DNA of 64,000 nucleotides from UBA12191 sp964422295. Its GTDB lineage: Bacteria > Planctomycetota > UBA8108 > UBA1146. Of this stretch, positions 59,939 through 64,000 are shown piece after piece. The notes beneath the pieces are model-generated. The model saw only the letters and a list, made by a program, of their open reading frames with translations, searched no databases and was not told where the DNA came from. The translations under genes were made by a program, and so were the position numbers. The stretch lies in assembly GCA_964422295.1 (NCBI GenBank), contig CAYRAM010000003.1:1-64000 (forward strand). Direction: 5' to 3'. Every line of letters starts with the position of its first letter. The stretch's first letter is position 1.

Positions 59939-62208
59939 CACGCCTCCCATTCTTCATCGGGCGGGGAGATCACCGATAGGGGTGCGTAAGCGACGACCAA
60001 TTGCCGCTCTTCGCCATTTTCAAAGCGAACCGTGATGCGCCGGGAAGATCCATACCCCTGGACGGTGTTGACGCAGCCGCGGCCAAGGAGTTCATGCTGT
60101 ACCCATGCACCAGGGCGCAAACCGTCATCATCGACCGACTCGTCGTGGAAAAACTCCGGTCCCTGGTCCCAGGATGAGCTCTTGGCAGTACGCGGAATGG
60201 AGGACTTGCGATCAAATTCGATGGAGGTTCCCTCCAGATCAGCAAGGAAGGAGGAGGGGAGTCTCGGCTCCCGTTCCTGGAATCGCCTGCGCCACGCACT
60301 GTGAGTCATGATCAACTCTTCCATGGCACGGGTGACCCCCACGTAAAGGAGGCGTTTTTCTTCGTCGATACCCTCTATTTCCCCATGGCGAGAGTGAGGG
60401 ATCAGCGTCTCTTCAACTCCTGCGATGATCACTTTGCGATATTCGAGTCCCTTGGCGGCGTGCAAAGTCATCAGTGAGACCTTTTCTCGGGTCGATTCAT
60501 CCGAATCAACATCGGAAACAAGGGCGATCCGCTCCAGGAAAATGGTCAGCGCATCGGGCGGTTCAGCGGTGAGTTCAGCCGGGGCTTGCTGGAGCGCTTG
60601 TCCAAGGATCTCTTCGGTCTCTGCCGCAGCGGCCACCAATTCCTGGAGATTTCTCTCCCGCTCCTGCCAGCTATCCGGTTCTGATCTTTCCAAGTGAGAA
60701 AGGTAGCCACTGGCTTCGACGGCGTGCTCAACCAGGTCAGCCAAGCCATCGGAGAGTTGGCTTTCCAGTTTGGCGAGGACTTCCCGGAGTTGTTCGATGC
60801 CTTTCTTGGCTCTTCCACGGATTCCTTCAGTACAATCACTGCTCCGAAGATGTTGCCCCAGCGTTCTGCCCCGTGTGATTGCTTCATCCTGGAATTTTTC
60901 CAGGCTGACCTTGCCGATCCCACGGGCGGGAGTATTGAAGATCCGTTGCAGTGCCACGTCATCCCTGCTGGAGCGGGCGGCTCTCAGGTAACCAAGGATG
61001 TCCTTGATCTCCTTGCGCTCATAAAACGACATCCCACCAACGACTGCGTATCTCAATCTGCGACGAACAAGTTCTTCCTCGATCACCCTGGATAGTGAGT
61101 TGACCCTGTACAGGACAGCGATCTGGTTGCTGGAGACTCCACGATCCAGCCACTCTTCGACATGCTCCGCGATGCGCCGCGACTCAGCCCTTTCATCGTG
61201 CAACTGCTGGACCCTGACAGCATTTCCATCTTCATTTTCCGTGAACAATTCCCGATGGCCAAACTCGGTTCCTGCGAGTCGCGAGGCAACTTCGAGAATC
61301 TGGGGGGTAGATCTGTAATTTTGTTCAAGCGTGATCACGCGATGTTCCGGGAAGTCCTCTTTGAAGCGCAGAAAGTTGTCGGGGCTCGCACCTCGCCAGG
61401 AGTAGATCGATTGATCAGGATCACCAGTGACACACAGATTTTTGTGCTTGTTGGCGAGTAATTTCGCGATGAGATATTGCGGACGATTGGTGTCCTGGAA
61501 TTCGTCGATCATGACGAATTCAAATCGCTGTTGAAGCCTTTCGAGAACGTCGGAGTGATCGGTCAGGAGTCGAACGACGAGGAGGAGAAGATCGTCAAAG
61601 TCTGCAGCATCATGTTCTTCAAGGAGTTCTTGATAGCGTCCGTAAATCCGCACCAATTCGCGGTCTTTGAAAGTGGAAGCCTGATCTCCAGCCTGTTCAG
61701 GTGAGATCATTTGGTTTTTCCATTGACTGATTGTCGATTGGGTTGCTCGGGGTGGGAATGCAGTGCGATCGAGATTCAACTCCTTCATGACATCGGTGAT
61801 AAGTTGTTTCTGATCCGCAGAGTCGTAGATGGAAAATTGACTGCTGTAAGGTTCGAGGCGATGGGCGTACCTGCGCAGGAGCCGGGCGCAAAAAGAGTGA
61901 AAGGTTCTGAGAATCGGGCGATCTTCTTCGAGTCCGATGGCGGCGGATCCAAAAAAGCCGTGGCCACTGAATGATTCCGCTTCGGGAATCGACAGCAGGG
62001 CGAGGGTTCGACGAAGCATCTCTTCCGCCGCCTTGTTGGTAAAGGTGATGGCGAGGATGGAGCCAGGGCTATTGCCTGCCCTGATGAGACTTGCAATGCG
62101 GTGGGTCATCACCCTGGTTTTCCCGCTTCCGGGGCCTGCGACCACCACCAGGGGGCCCCGGTGGTGTTCAACGGCTTGTTCCTGTGCTGGGTTTAGTGCC
62201 GAGCTCAT
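59935..62208 (-). CDS. uvrD: UvrD/PcrA-type superfamily 1 DNA helicase
   Basis: 757 residues from the ATG at 62208. SF1A motifs: Walker A GPGSGKT (25-31), LAITFTNKAAEEML, DEFQDTNRPQY (DExx), GDPDQSIYSWRGA, VITLEQNYRS, SLMTLHAAKGLEY, and VGVTRAMEEL. A 3'-5' translocase for nucleotide excision and mismatch repair. The C-terminal ~110 residues contain a Tudor-like SH3 patch (GAWVQHELLGRGCVNTVQGYGSSRRITV) as in PcrA. Coupled to the transporter downstream by a TTGA overlap. Whether it is UvrD or PcrA cannot be told. Confidence 0.95.
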   Translation of the reverse strand: MSSALNPAQEQAVEHHRGPLVVVAGPGSGKTRVMTHRIASLIRAGNSPGSILAITFTNKAAEEMLRRTLALLSIPEAESFSGHGFFGSAAIGLEEDRPILRTFHSFCARLLRRYAHRLEPYSSQFSIYDSADQKQLITDVMKELNLDRTAFPPRATQSTISQWKNQMISPEQAGDQASTFKDRELVRIYGRYQELLEEHDAADFDDLLLLVVRLLTDHSDVLERLQQRFEFVMIDEFQDTNRPQYLIAKLLANKHKNLCVTGDPDQSIYSWRGASPDNFLRFKEDFPEHRVITLEQNYRSTPQILEVASRLAGTEFGHRELFTENEDGNAVRVQQLHDERAESRRIAEHVEEWLDRGVSSNQIAVLYRVNSLSRVIEEELVRRRLRYAVVGGMSFYERKEIKDILGYLRAARSSRDDVALQRIFNTPARGIGKVSLEKFQDEAITRGRTLGQHLRSSDCTEGIRGRAKKGIEQLREVLAKLESQLSDGLADLVEHAVEASGYLSHLERSEPDSWQERERNLQELVAAAAETEEILGQALQQAPAELTAEPPDALTIFLERIALVSDVDSDESTREKVSLMTLHAAKGLEYRKVIIAGVEETLIPHSRHGEIEGIDEEKRLLYVGVTRAMEELIMTHSAWRRRFQEREPRLPSSFLADLEGTSIEFDRKSSIPRTAKSSSWDQGPEFFHDESVDDDGLRPGAWVQHELLGRGCVNTVQGYGSSRRITVRFENGEERQLVVAYAPLSVISPPDEEWEAC

Positions 62209-62379
62209 CGATTCAAAAGCTACCTTCAATGTGTGAATACGGCCAATTCTCCACCAATTGGACCTCGCTGGACCTTCGCGAATGGGCACAGAGTAACAGG
62301 GGTTCGGTTACTGCTCGCCTGATAGTATCGTCCACCCCGGAACTGGGCTGGACAAGGGAGATGCCTCCTTCTGTTCAAG

Positions 62380-62408
62380 TTGACGTACTGCGGCAGGTTA
62401 TTTATGAT
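62380..62408 (+). promoter_or_regulatory. Sigma-70-type promoter candidate
   Basis: TTGACG and TATGAT separated by exactly 17 bp, close to the consensus, about 195 bp upstream of the TPR/alpha-CTD gene on the plus strand. It would drive that gene and probably ruvA. The rest of the 395-bp gap between the helicase and this gene shows nothing else I can recognise. Confidence 0.6.
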
Positions 62409-62603
62409 TCCAGACTGTTTTCGTCCCGTTTCCAGTCACCGTTCCGGTTGTGCCGGAATGACCCTCGAAATTCGCAGGTACCCCTTCACCGGGGAGAACA
62501 CAGGTCCTGCAGCGGGATTCCGTAGTGGTATTCCGTCAGTGGTGTTCCAGCAGTGGTCGAGAGACCGGGAAGTCTGCGCCATTCAATCCCAACAGGAGGC
62601 AAG

Positions 62604-63884
62604 TTGGAAATTCAGGAAGATTTCAGCATCCGTGATCTGATCCTCAAAAATGAGACCCATGTGGATTTTTACCATGATGTTCGCCAAGGAGTTACATCTC
62701 GTCGCGACGCCATCGACGAATTGGAGAGTCTCGTCGATGATATCGAGGACGACTTTCGCAGGGCTGTCGCATTGGATCTTCTTGGAAAAAGAGAAGATGC
62801 CAAGGAATTCTTGCGCAAGTGCGGCACAAATCCCCTGTGCATCCATCTTCTTGGCAAGTTGAACCTTGAGGAGGGGAACTCTCGCGATGCCCTGCAGGTC
62901 CTTGAGAGTGGGTGGGCGAACCACGGAGGCAATTATCCACGGATCGGGATGCTGTTGTGTGAAGCGATGATTCACGAGCATCGGATCGAAGAAGCCCGCG
63001 AACTGTTGGTGAAGTTGCCAGATTCTGTGGATCACCCGCGGATTTGCTATCTCGAGGGTTTGTTGCAGCAACATGAAGGCAATTACGAAGAGGCGCTGCA
63101 ACATTATTCGACCGCTGCAGAAGGTCGCCCGGAGGAGACCCGGTTTCAATTCCGGCTGGGATACATGCACTCCTTGTACGGAGATGAGGAGTCGGCAATT
63201 GAGGCGTATCGGATGTGCCAGAGAAGTACTCCGCTATACGCCAGGGCGATGATCAATCTTGGCCTCCTGTACGAGGATGCCGATCGCTATGAAGAAGCGA
63301 TCACCTGTTACCGGATGGTGCTTTTGTCCAATCCGGATCATCGCAGGGCCCAGTTGTACCTGCGTGATGCGGAAGCCTCCCAATCGATGTACTACGACCG
63401 GGACAAGGAAAAAGAAAAAGTCCGCATGGGACAGGTTTTGCAGATACCCGTGACCGAATTTGAACTCTCTGTTCGCAGTCGCAATTGCCTGCAAAAGATG
63501 GGGATTCACACACTGGGAGACCTCGTTTCCAAAACCGAGGCTGAACTCCTCAGTTACAAGAACTTTGGTGAGACGAGCCTGCAGGAGATCCGCAAAATTC
63601 TGAATCAGAAAAACCTTCGTCTCGGCGAAAGTTCTCAGCGCACCGAAACCTCACTTCTGGGAATGGATAGTGAAGCCCAAGCGTTGCTGGGTGAGCCTGT
63701 CAGCATTCTTGAGTTGTCCAGCAGGAGCCAGCGTTGCATGGACCGTTTGGGAATCGAAACCATCGCGGATCTATTGCAGAGAAATGAACTGGAACTGGTC
63801 AGCCAGAAGAACTTTGGTGTCACTTCCCTGAATGAGGTCAAGCGCAAGTTGACCGAACGTGGGCTAAACCTGACCACCGGATAA
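62604..63884 (+). CDS. TPR protein with two RNA-polymerase alpha-CTD-like domains
   Basis: 426 residues from a TTG at 62604 with AGGAGG upstream; the next ATG is too far inside. Residues ~55-275 are TPR helices (EEARELLVKLPDSVDHPRICYLEGLLQQ, EALQHYSTAAEGRPEETRFQFRLGY, RYEEAITCYRMVLLSNPDH). Two copies of the RpoA C-terminal helix-hairpin-helix domain follow: PVTEFELSVRSRNCLQKMGIHTLGDL...NFGETSLQEI at ~285-345 and ILELSSRSQRCMDRLGIETIADL...NFGVTSLNEV at ~365-425. The NFG-x-x-S-L-x-E signature matches alpha-CTD. It may touch DNA, sigma or RNAP. 10 bp before ruvA. Confidence 0.88.
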   Translation: MEIQEDFSIRDLILKNETHVDFYHDVRQGVTSRRDAIDELESLVDDIEDDFRRAVALDLLGKREDAKEFLRKCGTNPLCIHLLGKLNLEEGNSRDALQVLESGWANHGGNYPRIGMLLCEAMIHEHRIEEARELLVKLPDSVDHPRICYLEGLLQQHEGNYEEALQHYSTAAEGRPEETRFQFRLGYMHSLYGDEESAIEAYRMCQRSTPLYARAMINLGLLYEDADRYEEAITCYRMVLLSNPDHRRAQLYLRDAEASQSMYYDRDKEKEKVRMGQVLQIPVTEFELSVRSRNCLQKMGIHTLGDLVSKTEAELLSYKNFGETSLQEIRKILNQKNLRLGESSQRTETSLLGMDSEAQALLGEPVSILELSSRSQRCMDRLGIETIADLLQRNELELVSQKNFGVTSLNEVKRKLTERGLNLTTG

Positions 63885-63894
63885 GCGGGCGTTG

Positions 63895-64000
63895 TGTACG
63901 AATATCTCTCCGGAGAAGTTGTCCGAATCGGTTCTGACCGTGTCACCCTTGACGTGGTGGGGAGCGGGTATTCCTTGAGGGCACCTTCGGCAACTCTGTC
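63895..64000 (+). CDS. ruvA: Holliday junction branch-migration protein RuvA, partial
   Basis: The gene starts with a GTG at 63895, 10 bp after the TPR/alpha-CTD gene, and runs off the right edge. The visible residues, YEYLSGEVVRIGSDRVTLDV then VGSGYSL, match the RuvA N-terminal OB-fold domain. RuvA tetramers bind Holliday junctions and load RuvB. Only the first 35 residues are present. Confidence 0.9.

Noticed and set aside
1..64000. CRISPR array or restriction/defence island
   Set aside because: No regularly spaced repeats of 25-40 bp and no nuclease, methylase or toxin-antitoxin pairs were recognised.

Overview
The window reads as chromosomal DNA from an uncultured Gram-negative-type bacterium, most likely a planctomycete or close relative; this is inferred from gene content and style, not from a marker gene. 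Pointers are two secreted proteins ending in planctomycete-style dockerin-like repeats, a 3-keto-disaccharide-hydrolase (DUF1080) lipoprotein, a YngK-like glycosidase lipoprotein, a TPR protein with two RNA-polymerase alpha-CTD-like domains next to ruvA, many lipoproteins, and lpxA/gmhA/gmhB (an outer membrane with LPS-type chemistry). A run of exactly 100 Ns (9205-9304) shows the sequence is a scaffold. Start codons are often TTG or GTG, and several gene pairs overlap by 4 bp (ATGA, GTGA, TTGA). No IS, prophage, CRISPR array or rRNA was seen; one tRNA (Thr, anticodon CGU) is present.

Layout. 1-9 kb: minus-strand desaturase coupled to a DUF1080 lipoprotein; a secreted TPR protein; three tandem AIM24-family paralogues followed by a cyclic-nucleotide-binding/heme-oxygenase-like fusion; then a minus-strand methyltransferase-TauD dioxygenase pair. 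9-14.6 kb: scaffold gap inside a coiled-coil gene, a membrane protein, a dockerin protein, then an operon of Nfu, Rieske ferredoxin, coiled-coil lipoprotein and secreted alpha-toroid protein. 14.6-26 kb: Cys-rich small lipoprotein; operon KDPG aldolase / UPF0173 hydrolase / lipid kinase / glycosidase; TPR-HEAT-VWA protein; PilZ protein; operon TraB-like / thiolase / nitroreductase. 26-36.4 kb: repeat-bearing single-TM protein, LexA, poly(A) polymerase-type nucleotidyltransferase, beta-barrel lipoprotein, MATE transporter with a disrupted 5' end, M14 carboxypeptidase, XRE-like regulator.

36.4-51 kb is metabolic: glucose-6-phosphate isomerase with an aminotransferase, heptose genes gmhA-gmhB with a ChaN-like lipoprotein, ThiD2-ThiE fusion with a YqaA-like membrane protein, PurM, DapF, and an operon with LpxA and a SenB-like glycosyltransferase. 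51-64 kb: MFS transporter, a large TSP3/P-domain/dockerin protein, tRNA-Thr, XerC/D recombinase, PabB, a UvrD-type helicase coupled to a His-rich NicO transporter, the TPR/alpha-CTD protein and the start of ruvA. LexA, UvrD and RuvA make a DNA-repair theme, but they are not contiguous.

Most of the window is ordinary housekeeping and envelope biology. The parts most deserving a second look are the AIM24 triplet with the cNMP/HDO fusion, the tandem alpha-CTD TPR protein, the orphan SenB-like gene, the Nfu-Rieske-lipoprotein-toroid operon and the interrupted MATE gene. No single locus could be shown to be a new system from sequence alone.
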